A stretch of DNA of 64,000 nucleotides from Nioella sp. MMSF_3534 (GCF_030732985.1 NZ_JASHJX010000002.1:62001-126000), one strand, 5' to 3'. Positions 1 to 8,300 are shown, counted from the first letter of the stretch. The notes: generated by a model not told the origin, from the letters alone. Numbers and translations are program-made.

Positions 1-145
1 ATGTGGCGACGCCAACGAAAGGCTGGTTCACCTCCTCCTCGCTCAGCCCCATGGCATAGAGAAACGACCGATGCGGCGCGCGCGCGGGGCCGATTGTGGT
101 GTGCCGGCTTGGCAGATGAGATTTGTCTTTCGGACCCGTGGTCAT
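1..145 (-). CDS. ilvD: Dihydroxy-acid dehydratase IlvD, N-terminal fragment cut by the window edge
   Basis: Only the first 48 codons are inside the window. The reading begins at ATG (145-143, minus) and contains SHLPSRHTTIGPARAPHRS, then YAMGL and PFVGVAT, which is the characteristic start of IlvD/Edd-family dehydratases. IlvD dehydrates 2,3-dihydroxy-acids to 2-oxo-acids in branched-chain amino acid synthesis, using an Fe-S cluster. An AAGGGG ribosome site lies about 9 nt upstream of the ATG. The Fe-S cysteines lie outside the window, so the neighbouring sugar-acid dehydratase paralogues cannot be fully excluded. Confidence 0.8.
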   Translation of the reverse strand, partial: MTTGPKDKSHLPSRHTTIGPARAPHRSFLYAMGLSEEEVNQPFVGVAT

Positions 146-272
146 GCTGATCTTCCCCTTACCAAAGCGCTTGCTTTCAGGAATAGAGTGCGCGACTCCC
201 CCACACAAGCGCGATTGCCGCTGACCGCCGGTCAGGGTATGGTCTCGCAAAATGGCAGGCAGGCCCGAGCGA

Positions 273-1163
273 ATGAGTTACAAAGCCCATAACGCCTATG
301 TGGCGCCAGCACAGCTACGGCCTCAGATCGGCTGGTTGATGCTTGGATTCGTACTGGCCTGCGTGATCTGCGTGCTCTGGGTCATTGCACTCTTTGGCAC
401 AGTCTTCCTGACTGCCGGTGTCGAAGGCGGGCAAGCCTGGATCGACCGCATGACGCGGGCCGATACGCCCACCTCGACCCTGCTGGTCATCGCCACGCTT
501 TGGGGTCTGGCCTTCGGCGTCATGGCCGTGGCCCCCCTGATCCATCGCCGCAGCGCCTGGACGCTCTTCGGCCCCTGGCGGCGGATGCGGCGGCATTTCG
601 TGATTGCCACTCTGGTCTGCCTGGCGGTGCTTGCGGCCTCGGCCATCATCCCCTTCGGCTATGATCCGTTGCCGGGGCTGGACCTGCCCCTTTGGCTCAA
701 CTTCCTGCCCCTGTCGCTGCTGGTCATCCTAGGCCAGACCGGGGCGGAGGAGCTGTTCTTTCGCGGCTACCTGCAACAGCAACTGGCCGCCCGGTTCAAC
801 ACGCCGCTGGTCTGGATGGGCCTGCCCTCGATCCTCTTCGGCCTCGCGCATCTGGATCTGTCCAACGGCCCGCTCCTCGCCTGGCTGGTGGTGGCCGCAA
901 CCGGGCTTTTCGGTCTCTGCGCCGCCGATCTGACGGCCCGCACCGGCAATATCGGCGCCGCCTGGGGGTTTCACTTCGCCAATAACGTGGTGGCGATCCT
1001 TGTCGTCTCGCTCAGCGGCACGCTGTCCGGTCTTGCGCTCTACGTCACGCCCTTCGGCCCTGCGGAAACCGAAACGCTGGTTCCCCTGCTTCTGCGCGAC
1101 ATGGCCACGACCATCGCCATCTGGGCCGCGATCCGCTTTGTCCTCGCAAAGACCGGGCGTTAG
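273..1163 (+). CDS. CPBP-family intramembrane metalloprotease
   Basis: This is a polytopic membrane protein of about 296 residues. It carries the CPBP (CAAX protease and bacteriocin-processing) signature: GAEELFFRG with the paired glutamates at 159-160 and Arg164, FGLAHLD with His193, and HFANN at 234-238. These are the expected metal and catalytic positions of an intramembrane glutamic or metallo-endopeptidase. Several hydrophobic segments surround them. An upstream in-frame ATG at 252 exists, but the protein from the ATG at 273 (MSYKAHNAYVAP) looks like a natural family start. The gene stands alone ahead of accD. Its substrate is unknown; in other bacteria the family processes prenylated proteins or gives bacteriocin immunity. 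Confidence 0.8.
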   Translation: MSYKAHNAYVAPAQLRPQIGWLMLGFVLACVICVLWVIALFGTVFLTAGVEGGQAWIDRMTRADTPTSTLLVIATLWGLAFGVMAVAPLIHRRSAWTLFGPWRRMRRHFVIATLVCLAVLAASAIIPFGYDPLPGLDLPLWLNFLPLSLLVILGQTGAEELFFRGYLQQQLAARFNTPLVWMGLPSILFGLAHLDLSNGPLLAWLVVAATGLFGLCAADLTARTGNIGAAWGFHFANNVVAILVVSLSGTLSGLALYVTPFGPAETETLVPLLLRDMATTIAIWAAIRFVLAKTGR

Positions 1164-1234
1164 GCCACGCTGCAATTGCATTTCCCGTCCCCGCGTCATA
1201 TCTGGGCGTGGACGGTCGCAGAAACGGACAGCTC

Positions 1235-2179
1235 ATGAACTGGATCACCAATTACGTCCGCCCCCGGATCAACTCGCTCTTTTCCCGCCGCGAGGTGCCG
1301 GAAAATCTTTGGTCCAAATGCCCCGAATGCGGCACCATGCTGTTTCACCGGGAACTGTCGGACAATCTGAACGTCTGCACCGGCTGTGACCACCACATGC
1401 CGCTGACCCCGCGCGCCCGGTTCGAGGCGCTGTTCGACGGCGGCGTGTTTTCCGAGGTGCAGGTGCCCGTCCCGGTCCCCGATCCGCTGCATTTCCGCGA
1501 CCAGAAGAAATATCCCGACCGGATGAAAGCCGCCCAGAAGGGCACCGGAGAATTCGAGGCGATGCTGGTTGCCGAGGGCGAGATCGACCGCACCCGCATC
1601 GTCGCCGCCGCACAGGACTTCACCTTCATGGGCGGGTCCATGGGCATGTATGTGGGCAACGCGATTATCGCAGCCGCCGAACGCGCCGTGGAACGGCAAT
1701 TGCCGCTGGTCCTGTTCTCTGCCGCCGGCGGCGCCCGCATGCAGGAAGGCATCCTGTCGCTGATGCAGATGCCCCGCACAACCGTCGCCGTGCAGATGCT
1801 GAAAGAGGCGGGCCTGCCTTATGTCGTCGTGCTGACCCACCCGACCACGGGCGGGGTTACGGCCTCCTACGCCATGCTCGGTGACGTGCAGATCGCCGAA
1901 CCCAATGCGCTCATCTGCTTTGCCGGTCCCCGCGTGATCGAACAGACCATCCGCGAAACGCTGCCCGAAGGCTTTCAGCGCTCCGAATACCTGCTGGATC
2001 ACGGCATGCTGGACCGCGTGACGCATCGCAAGGACATGAAGGATGAGCTTGTGACCATCCTGCGGATGCTGACCGGCCAGCCGCCCGCCGTGAAGGGCGA
2101 CCTGCCCGCGCCGGAACCGGAGGCAGAAACATCTGCACCCGAAGCGTCCGAAGAAGAGGCTGCCGACAAGAATGGCTGA
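1235..2179 (+). CDS. accD: Acetyl-CoA carboxylase carboxyltransferase subunit beta
   Basis: The protein has 314 residues. With AccA it transfers the carboxyl group from biotin to acetyl-CoA to make malonyl-CoA, the first committed step of fatty acid synthesis. The N-terminus has the four-cysteine zinc ribbon of AccD: C29, C32, C48 and C51, spaced CX2C-X15-CX2C. A crotonase-fold carboxyltransferase domain follows, with the AAGGARMQEG glycine-rich segment and PTTGGVTASYAMLGD. The C-terminal 30 residues are a low-complexity Glu/Ala/Pro tail. The ATG at 1235 is preferred to an upstream GTG at 1208 because MNWITNYVRP matches the usual AccD start. The stop overlaps folC by 8 nt, the conserved accD-folC pairing. 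Confidence 0.95.
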   Translation: MNWITNYVRPRINSLFSRREVPENLWSKCPECGTMLFHRELSDNLNVCTGCDHHMPLTPRARFEALFDGGVFSEVQVPVPVPDPLHFRDQKKYPDRMKAAQKGTGEFEAMLVAEGEIDRTRIVAAAQDFTFMGGSMGMYVGNAIIAAAERAVERQLPLVLFSAAGGARMQEGILSLMQMPRTTVAVQMLKEAGLPYVVVLTHPTTGGVTASYAMLGDVQIAEPNALICFAGPRVIEQTIRETLPEGFQRSEYLLDHGMLDRVTHRKDMKDELVTILRMLTGQPPAVKGDLPAPEPEAETSAPEASEEEAADKNG

Positions 2180-3452
2180 GGCCCGTTCCGACATCCTCCT
2201 TGACCGGATGATGTCGCTGCACCCGAAAATCATCGACCTGACGCTCGACCGGATGCACCGGCTGCTGGCTGCATTGGGCCACCCGGAGGCGCAGTTGCCC
2301 CCCGTGATCCACGTGGCAGGCACCAATGGCAAAGGCTCCACCCTCGCCATGCTGCGCGCCGGAATCGAGGCCGCGGGTCAGGCCGCCCATGTCTATACCT
2401 CGCCGCATCTCGCGCGCTTTCACGAACGCATCCGGCTGGCGGGTGATCTGATCGACGAGGATCTCCTCAGCGACATTCTCGACGAATGCCTTGCCGCCAA
2501 TGGCCCCGATGCGATCACCTATTTCGAGATCACCACCGCCGCCGCCCTGCTGGCCTTCACCCGTGTGCCCGCCGACTGGACCCTGCTGGAAACCGGCCTT
2601 GGCGGGCGGCTCGATGCCACCAACGTGGTGGACCAGCCCCGGCTGACCATCATCACGCCGGTCGATCTCGACCATCAGCAATATCTGGGCGAGACCCTGG
2701 CCGAGATCGCCACTGAAAAGGCCGGGATCATGAAACGCGGCGTGCCCTGCGTCGTCGGCCCGCAACAGGACGAGGCGCTGGACGTGATCGAGGCCCGCGC
2801 CGCCCGTCTTGGCGCCCCCCTGCTGGTCCATGGCCAGCACTGGCATGTCTGGGAAGAACGCGGGCGGCTGGTGTTCCAGGATGAAACCGGCCTGCTCGAC
2901 CTGCCGCTGCCAAATCTCGTCGGGGCCCATCAGGTGATGAACGCGGGCGCAGTTCTGGCCGCCCTGCGCCACCTCGGCTTTGACGAAGCGACCTGCGAGG
3001 CCGCCGTCACCCGCGCCGAATGGCCCGCAAGGATGCAGCGCCTGAAAACCGGCCCGCTTGTAGACATGGCCGATGCCGCCGGCAGCGATCTCTGGCTCGA
3101 TGGCGGCCACAACCCCGCCGCCGCGCTGGCCATCGTCGAATCACTCTCGCGCCTCCCGGTGAAACCCACGCATCTCATTTGCGGGATGCTGAACACCAAG
3201 GATGTCGGCGGCTTCATGCGCCCGCTGGCCGGTGTCGCTGAAAGCCTCCACGCCGTTTCGATCCCCGGTCAGGCCGCGACTCTCTCGGCCGAAGACACCG
3301 TCGCCAAGGCCCGTGCCGCCGGGCTGAGCGCCGAAACCGCCAAGGACGTGCAATCCGCCCTGTCCGCGATCCTGTCAGAAGCCCCCGGTTCCCGCGTTCT
3401 CATCTGCGGCTCCCTCTACCTCGCGGGCGTGGTGCTCCGGACACACGGCTAA
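2172..3452 (+). CDS. folC: Bifunctional folylpolyglutamate synthase / dihydrofolate synthase
   Basis: The protein has 426 residues and is a Mur-ligase-type ATP-dependent enzyme. It attaches glutamate to dihydropteroate and extends polyglutamate tails on folates. The P-loop is HVAGTNGKGS at residues 47-56. The segments YTSPHLARFHERIR, ETGLGGRLDATN and ITPVDLDHQQYLG are typical of FolC, and LWLDGGHNP marks the C-terminal domain. The start codon lies inside the 3' end of accD (8-nt overlap), so translation is probably coupled. A terminator-associated repeat begins 9 nt after its stop. Confidence 0.94.
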   Translation: MAEARSDILLDRMMSLHPKIIDLTLDRMHRLLAALGHPEAQLPPVIHVAGTNGKGSTLAMLRAGIEAAGQAAHVYTSPHLARFHERIRLAGDLIDEDLLSDILDECLAANGPDAITYFEITTAAALLAFTRVPADWTLLETGLGGRLDATNVVDQPRLTIITPVDLDHQQYLGETLAEIATEKAGIMKRGVPCVVGPQQDEALDVIEARAARLGAPLLVHGQHWHVWEERGRLVFQDETGLLDLPLPNLVGAHQVMNAGAVLAALRHLGFDEATCEAAVTRAEWPARMQRLKTGPLVDMADAAGSDLWLDGGHNPAAALAIVESLSRLPVKPTHLICGMLNTKDVGGFMRPLAGVAESLHAVSIPGQAATLSAEDTVAKARAAGLSAETAKDVQSALSAILSEAPGSRVLICGSLYLAGVVLRTHG

Positions 3453-3461
3453 TCCTCCCGG

Positions 3462-3497
3462 CCCTTTCATCTTGGCACCAAATACCTCCGCCGGAGG
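3462..3497 (+). repeat. Terminator-associated dispersed element, copy 1 (after folC)
   Basis: CCCTTTCATCTTGGC followed by ACCAAATACCTC begins 9 nt after the folC stop. A small hairpin follows, with arms CCTCC and GGAGG. The same 26-27 bp sequence, differing by one inserted base and also followed by a GC hairpin, lies just after the mutS stop near 51175-51200 in the same orientation relative to its gene. This suggests a conserved 3'-end element rather than chance. Confidence 0.6.
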
Positions 3498-3746
3498 CTC
3501 CCCAACCCCGAAGCCCGCTCAACGGCGGAATACCCGCGACTCCCGACCCACGAATCCGTGGCAACGCGGCCCGACGAGGGCCCCGAAGGGGCCTGAGGAG
3601 GGCCGCTCCCCGGTCGACGCCGGCAGGCGGCGAAACCGGTTTTTGTCTGTACGGGGGGTGCACAGGGGGTGTACGCCCGGTGTACGGGGGGCACCCCCTG
3701 ATTTCCCCCCATTGACCACAGCTTCCATCCTGCGCAATGTGACCCC

Positions 3747-3926
3747 GATGGTTCCCCGAAGCGCTGCGCCGAGGGGATGAAAAGGGAATGCGGTGCGGGG
3801 TCTCCCCAATGCCGCAACTGCCCCCGCAACTGTAAGCGGAAAGCGCCCCCAATCGCGCCACTGGTTCAGGGACGAACCGGGAAGGCCGGGGACCGCATCG
3901 ACCCGCGAGTCAGGAGACCTGCCATC
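3747..3926 (+). promoter_or_regulatory. Cobalamin (adenosylcobalamin-type) riboswitch aptamer
   Basis: The conserved cobalamin aptamer landmarks occur in order: GGGAA and GGTG blocks near 3783-3796, CCGCAACTGT near 3823, the B12 box GCCACTG at 3857-3863, CCGGGAAGGCC near 3877, and GAGTCAGGAGACCTGCC at 3907-3923. The closing P1 stem pairs GATGG (3747-3751) with CCATC (3922-3926). It precedes a small cysteine-rich gene at 4012. High cobalamin is expected to lower expression of that gene. Confidence 0.93.
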
Positions 3927-3957
3927 CGTATTGAAACCTGAAGGCGGGGTGTCCTTC

Positions 3958-4008
3958 GAGGGGGTTTTCACAGCCCTCCCGACCCGTCTGATCCAAAGCG
4001 CGGAGGGC
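3958..4008 (+). promoter_or_regulatory. Riboswitch expression platform with ribosome-site sequestering helix
   Basis: GCCCTCC at 3973-3979 is a perfect complement of GGAGGGC at 4002-4008, which contains the Shine-Dalgarno of the gene starting at 4012. An alternative helix can form between GAGGG (3958-3962) and CCCTC (3974-3978). That alternative would free the ribosome site. The two mutually exclusive pairings point to translational control. This was read by eye; no folding energy was calculated. Confidence 0.6.
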
Positions 4009-4011
4009 GCG

Positions 4012-4395
4012 ATGATCATCACCGAAGACGGCTATTCCTATAGCTGCACCACATGCCCCAAGACCGGCCAGCCCTGTGCCGCCGGCCTCAGGCTCGCCCG
4101 TCAGCTCGGGGCCGCCCTGCGGGCTGGCGAAGGCACGATCCAGGAGGATTTCGAGATGACCGGACATGGGCAACTCAGTGGCGACTGCGGGAGGAAATGT
4201 GGTGTTGTATATAGTCTCTATAACAGGGGATTTCGTGTCTTCTGCGGTGTATCGCAAGACACCGATCCCGAGGCGCTGATCCGCTTCTCCGACGCGTTTC
4301 TGGGCGATGGTCCTATTGCTCGCGGACCGGTTCCACGTGCCATGGTTGTAGGCTCTCGAATTGCCCGGCACCCCGTCCCAACGGTCCGGGCCTGA
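4012..4395 (+). CDS. Small cysteine-rich, DUF1636-like (ferredoxin/thioredoxin-fold) protein under B12 control
   Basis: The protein has 127 residues and no signal peptide. Six cysteines are placed as CTTC (12, 15), C22, C59, C63 and C78. The order CxxC, an Ala/Leu-rich helix, CX3C, then RGFRVFCGVS resembles DUF1636-type metal-binding proteins with a [2Fe-2S] thioredoxin-like fold; that assignment is tentative. The ATG at 4012 is chosen because GGAGGG lies 4-9 nt upstream and because the longer frame would run through the riboswitch. The upstream B12 riboswitch suggests a role in cobalamin or cobalt supply, or in a pathway that substitutes for a B12-dependent one. The last 25 residues look like an unconserved tail. 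Confidence 0.7.
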   Translation: MIITEDGYSYSCTTCPKTGQPCAAGLRLARQLGAALRAGEGTIQEDFEMTGHGQLSGDCGRKCGVVYSLYNRGFRVFCGVSQDTDPEALIRFSDAFLGDGPIARGPVPRAMVVGSRIARHPVPTVRA

Positions 4396-4398
4396 CCC

Positions 4399-5316
4399 TT
4401 AGCCCCGCGCGCCTCCTCGTGCGGGGCCGAACAGGGCCGCAAGCCCAAGAATGATCCCCGACACGGTTGCGATCATCCCCGCAGCGCTGACCGAGTCTCG
4501 TGCGCCCAGCCAAAGCGGCCCGTAGCCTGCCAGCACATAGCCAAGCACGGCGGACAGCGCGGCAAAAACCACGCTCCACCCCACTTGCGCCCCAAGTCGG
4601 TTGGTCATCAACCGCGCCGCGGCAGGTGGGCAGATGAACATCGCGATCACGATGATCGACCCAACAGCATCGAACGCCGCCACGGCAGCCAGTGCGGACA
4701 CCGCCACAAGCGACATGCCGATCAGGTTGGTCCGCATCCCCATGACCTGCGCAAAGCCCTCATCAAACGTGGAAATTTTCAGGGGTCTCCAGAACAGCCA
4801 GACAAACGCAACCACGCCAATCATGGACAACCCCATGCGAAAAAGCTCGGGCGGCAACCCGGCCAGCGCCACCGGATCCAGCAACGAACCCCACCCGAAC
4901 GCATCCAGCCAGATCAGGCTTTCCAGATTGCCCATCAGCGCATGTTCCACATCGAGGTGAACGGTGGAGGTGTCCGACCTCTCCAACAGCAGCACACCGC
5001 CCGCGAACATCGTCGTGAACACCACGCCCATGGCGGCCCCCGGCTCGATCCCTCCGAGCCGTCGAATGGCCTCGATCAGCAGCACGGCCAGCAGGGCGGC
5101 GGCAGCGGCGCCGATCATCATCGGCCAGGCCGTCACCGTTCCGGTGATCAGGAAGGCCACGACGATGCCGGGCAAGACCACGTGGGAAATCGCATCTCCG
5201 ATCAGGGCCTGCCGCCGCAGCACCAGGAAATTGCCCGGAAGCGCGCAGGCAATCGCCGCGAACACACCGATCAGGATGGGTGTCAGGCTAAGGGGAACGA
5301 ACTCTGCGCCGCTCAT
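4399..5316 (-). CDS. troD: Metal (Mn/Zn/Fe) ABC transporter permease, second subunit
   Basis: The protein has 305 residues and belongs to the ABC-3 permease family, with about eight hydrophobic segments. The segments RRQALIGDAISHVVLPGIVVAF and GSIIVIAMFICPPAAARL are typical of manganese, zinc and iron ABC permeases. Its start overlaps the preceding permease by 4 nt. Two different permeases in one operon is the arrangement of TroABCD, MntABCD and SitABCD systems rather than of zinc-specific ZnuABC. It ends 3 nt from the end of the convergent riboswitch-controlled gene. The gene letter follows the Tro naming; MntD would serve equally well. Confidence 0.85.
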   Translation of the reverse strand: MSGAEFVPLSLTPILIGVFAAIACALPGNFLVLRRQALIGDAISHVVLPGIVVAFLITGTVTAWPMMIGAAAAALLAVLLIEAIRRLGGIEPGAAMGVVFTTMFAGGVLLLERSDTSTVHLDVEHALMGNLESLIWLDAFGWGSLLDPVALAGLPPELFRMGLSMIGVVAFVWLFWRPLKISTFDEGFAQVMGMRTNLIGMSLVAVSALAAVAAFDAVGSIIVIAMFICPPAAARLMTNRLGAQVGWSVVFAALSAVLGYVLAGYGPLWLGARDSVSAAGMIATVSGIILGLAALFGPARGGARG

Positions 5317-6518
5317 GCCGGGACCTCCTGCGGCGCGGCCAGATGCGTGTCTATTTCAGCCAATTGGTCTCGAGTCACGACGGTTTCGATCGGTCGCATC
5401 CCGTCATAAAGCGCCGCTGCGGCCTCGTGATCGGGCATGGCGCGCAGGATCTCCCACCGTTTTTCGTCCAGCAGGGCCTTGGCGGCGCGGGCGCGTCCGG
5501 CCTCGGTCGCCACGCCATCGGGACGCGACAGGCCCGCACGGTGCAGAAGACGAACAGTGTAGCGTTCATAGATCGGCTGACCATGCGCCAATGCCAGCAG
5601 CCCCTGACGCAGATGGACCCGTCGCTGAAACGCGATGTGGCGCAGAACAGCGGCCAGAACGCCGCGATTGGGGGCCAGGAACAGCGACAGGGCGAAGACT
5701 GTGAACCCGGTCAGCACGATGATCGGGCCGGTTGGTAGTGCCGGGGCAGAGGCCGAGATGGCCGCGCCGACAAAGCCCGACGCCCCGCCGATGAGACCGG
5801 ACAGAAGCCAGACCCTTTCGGTCCTGTCCGTCCAGAACCGCGCGGTGACGGGGGGAATGATCAGAAGCGCCACAATCAGGATCAGCCCGACGACTTTCAG
5901 CCCGACGACGGTCACGGCCATGACCAGCCCCATTGTCGCAAGATCGACCTGCCGAATGTTCAGCCCCCGCGCGGCGGCGTAGTCCTCGTCGAAGGCCACC
6001 ATGATCATCGGTCGCCGCAGGATCAGCGTCAGGATCAGGGTCAGCGCCCCTCCGGCCGCGATCAGAAGCGCGTCAGAGCGGAGCATTCCGGCGGTGGAAC
6101 CAAGCAGCAAGCTGTCCAACCCCGCCTGACGCCCGGATTCCATCGTCTGGATCACGGTCAGCAGCACGACTCCGAACCCGAAGAACACCGACAGCACCGC
6201 GCCAATCGCGCTGTCCTCGGCCAGCCTTGTGCGGCGCGTCAGCCATTGCACGGCCAGAAGGCCAAGGGCGGCTGTCACCGCCGACCCGGCCAGTAGCCCC
6301 GCCAGGTTCCGGCCGTCCCCGCCAAGCGCCACCATCACGATGAAGGCCAGCCCCACTCCGGGCAGCGTTGCGTGGCTGATGGCGTCGGAGACCAGCGACC
6401 TGCGGCGCAGGAACAGGAAGGTTCCCGTCACCCCGGCGGCAAACCCCAACAGGGTCGCGCCAATGGCAACAAGCGTGGCGTTGTAGCCAAGCTGAAGGGT
6501 CAGCGCCTGCCACAGCAT
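5313..6518 (-). CDS. troC: Metal ABC transporter permease with C-terminal winged-helix-like extension
   Basis: The protein has 401 residues. Residues 1 to about 285 form an ABC-3 permease (RRRSLVSDAISHATLPGVGLAF; GLILIVALLIIPPVTARF). About 110 further residues are predicted to be soluble, with helical stretches such as QPIYERYTVRLLHRAGL and AGRARAAKALLDEKRWEIL. This resembles a winged-helix, DtxR/MntR-type module, and long first permeases such as Bacillus MntC are known. It overlaps the next permease by 4 nt and follows the ATPase gene by 3 nt. The extension may couple cytoplasmic metal level to transport; that is inference. Confidence 0.85.
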   Translation of the reverse strand: MLWQALTLQLGYNATLVAIGATLLGFAAGVTGTFLFLRRRSLVSDAISHATLPGVGLAFIVMVALGGDGRNLAGLLAGSAVTAALGLLAVQWLTRRTRLAEDSAIGAVLSVFFGFGVVLLTVIQTMESGRQAGLDSLLLGSTAGMLRSDALLIAAGGALTLILTLILRRPMIMVAFDEDYAAARGLNIRQVDLATMGLVMAVTVVGLKVVGLILIVALLIIPPVTARFWTDRTERVWLLSGLIGGASGFVGAAISASAPALPTGPIIVLTGFTVFALSLFLAPNRGVLAAVLRHIAFQRRVHLRQGLLALAHGQPIYERYTVRLLHRAGLSRPDGVATEAGRARAAKALLDEKRWEILRAMPDHEAAAALYDGMRPIETVVTRDQLAEIDTHLAAPQEVPA

Positions 6519-6521
6519 GTC

Positions 6522-7328
6522 TTACCCCGCGACCGGAATGCCCGCGACCTGCGCGGTTGCCAGCCGACCGCCATAGGCGGCTTGCAGATTGGTCTCGGTG
6601 AAGGCATCCGCAACAGGGCCTTCAGCGATCTTGCTGGTGTTCAGGATCAGGACGCGGTCGAAATAGTCGGTCACAGTGGACAGGTCGTGATGCACGGACA
6701 CAACCGTCTTGCCCTCTGCCTTCAACGTCTTCAGCACGGCGATGATCGCCTTTTCCGTAGCGGCATCAACGCCCGCAAAGGGTTCGTCCAGCAGGTAGAG
6801 GTCCGCCCCCTGGGCCAGCGCGCGGGCGAGAAACACGCGCTGTTGCTGTCCGCCGGACAGCTGTCCGATCTGCCGATCCGCAAATTCGGCCATGCCCACA
6901 CGGCTCAGACAATCCAGCGCACGGGCGCGGTGGCGGGGCCGCACAAGGCGCAGCAGGCCAAGTTCGCGCGACAAGCCCATCAGAACCACATCCAGAACCG
7001 TTGTCGGGAAATCCCAATCGACGCTGGCGCGCTGCGGGACATAGGCGATGCGGTGGCGTTGGCTGTTCAGGGGGCGGCCAAAGACGCTGACGATACCGGA
7101 CAGGGGCCGCAAGATGCCCAAAGATGCCTTTAACAGGGTCGATTTTCCGGCCCCGTTCGGCCCGATGATCGCGGTCATGGAGCCTTCGGGGAAGGTGGCA
7201 TCAACGGAAAAGACCACAGGCTTCTGCCCATAGGACACGGTCATGCCCCGGATCGACATCGGGGCGGTTTCGGGGGCGGCACCCGTCATGGTCTGTCCGT
7301 TCGTGCTGGCCAGTGCAATCCGTGTCAT
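6522..7328 (-). CDS. troB: Metal ABC transporter ATP-binding protein
   Basis: This is an ABC ATPase of about 268 residues. Walker A is GPNGAGKST, the Q-loop lies in YVPQRASVDWDFP, the signature is LSGGQQQRV, Walker B is LYLLDEPFAGVD, and the switch histidine is in VHHDL. YVPQRxxVDWDFP is characteristic of manganese/zinc importers. The ATG at 7328 overlaps the upstream stop as TGATG; a GTG one codon earlier is also possible. The first 24 residues before MSIRGMTVSY are a non-conserved leader. It energises the two permeases that follow. Confidence 0.88.
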   Translation of the reverse strand: MTRIALASTNGQTMTGAAPETAPMSIRGMTVSYGQKPVVFSVDATFPEGSMTAIIGPNGAGKSTLLKASLGILRPLSGIVSVFGRPLNSQRHRIAYVPQRASVDWDFPTTVLDVVLMGLSRELGLLRLVRPRHRARALDCLSRVGMAEFADRQIGQLSGGQQQRVFLARALAQGADLYLLDEPFAGVDAATEKAIIAVLKTLKAEGKTVVSVHHDLSTVTDYFDRVLILNTSKIAEGPVADAFTETNLQAAYGGRLATAQVAGIPVAG

Positions 7329-8272
7329 CACATACCCGCGGAAAGCTGACCGGTCATCCCGCGTTCCGGGGCGGAGCCGCCGAGCGACCGGGTGATGGTG
7401 GTCACGTTGTGGTCGATCATTCCGATATAGGTGCCTTCGTAGCTGCCTGGTTCCCCCATGGCATCGGAAAAGAGCTCTCCTCCGATATGCACCTCGTGTC
7501 CTCGGGACGCCGCACCTTCGATCAATGCCCGGATATTCCGGTCAGAGACGGAGCTTTCGACGAAGACAGCACGGATATTGCGGGTCACCAGCAGATCCAC
7601 AAGGTCTGCGATCCGGGCGAGACCTGCCTCGCTTTCGGTTGAAATACCCTGAATCCCCAGAACCTCGAACCCGTAGGCATTGCCGAAATAGTTGAAGGCA
7701 TCATGGGCGGTCAACAACACGCGCTGATCCTGCGGCACGGTCGCCAGAGCATCGGTGGAATAGGCAGAAACAGTCTCTAACCCGGCCAAAAACGTCTCTG
7801 CATTAGAGGAATAGGCGTCGGCATTTCCGGGATCGGCAGAGATCAGGGCATCACGGATGGTTTGCGCCACGGTCTGCCACAGGTCTGGCACCATCCACAC
7901 ATGCGGGTCAAAGCGGTTGTCATAATCCTCATGTGCCAGCAGCAGGTCGCGCGGCAATCCCTCGGCCACGGCGATAACGGTGCGGCGGCGGGACAGATCT
8001 TCGAAAAACTCTTCCATCTGCGCTTCGAGATAGAGCCCATGCCACAGCACCAGATCGGCGCGGGTCATGGCGACGATATCGCTGCGAGTCTGGCGATAGG
8101 CATGCGGGTCAACGCCCGGCCCCATCAACGCCTGCACCTCTACGTGATCCCCGCCGATCTGGCGGGTTGTATCGGCGATCATGCCGGTCGTGGCGACAAC
8201 GGTCAGTTGCGCCGCTGCCATCGTGGCGGAGGTCAGGAAGATTGAGAATGCCGTTGTCAGGCGGGTCAGCAT
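7328..8272 (-). CDS. troA: TroA-like metal-binding periplasmic substrate-binding protein
   Basis: The protein has 314 residues with a signal peptide (first 21 residues, ending TMAAA). It is a cluster A-I metal-binding protein. Probable ligands are His57 (DPHAY), His124 (FDPHVW), His190 (LTAHDAF) and Asp270 (ELFSDAMG), the Tro-type set. It lacks the long His/Asp-rich loop of many ZnuA proteins, so Mn or mixed specificity is more likely than strict zinc. It is the first gene of a four-gene minus-strand operon. A Fur-like box lies 29 nt upstream. Codon 166-167 carries TTA inside the recurring CAGTCTCTAA motif. Confidence 0.88.
   Translation of the reverse strand: MLTRLTTAFSIFLTSATMAAAQLTVVATTGMIADTTRQIGGDHVEVQALMGPGVDPHAYRQTRSDIVAMTRADLVLWHGLYLEAQMEEFFEDLSRRRTVIAVAEGLPRDLLLAHEDYDNRFDPHVWMVPDLWQTVAQTIRDALISADPGNADAYSSNAETFLAGLETVSAYSTDALATVPQDQRVLLTAHDAFNYFGNAYGFEVLGIQGISTESEAGLARIADLVDLLVTRNIRAVFVESSVSDRNIRALIEGAASRGHEVHIGGELFSDAMGEPGSYEGTYIGMIDHNVTTITRSLGGSAPERGMTGQLSAGM
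7771..7780 (+). repeat. CAGTCTCTAA motif, copy 1 (inside troA)
   Basis: This is the first of four exact copies of the 10-mer CAGTCTCTAA on the plus strand. It lies within troA, where the minus strand reads TTA-GAG-ACT (Leu-Glu-Thr). TTA is a very rare leucine codon in this GC-rich sequence. Confidence 0.6.
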
Positions 8273-8300
8273 TGCTGCACCTTTTTGATGATGTCAGAAT

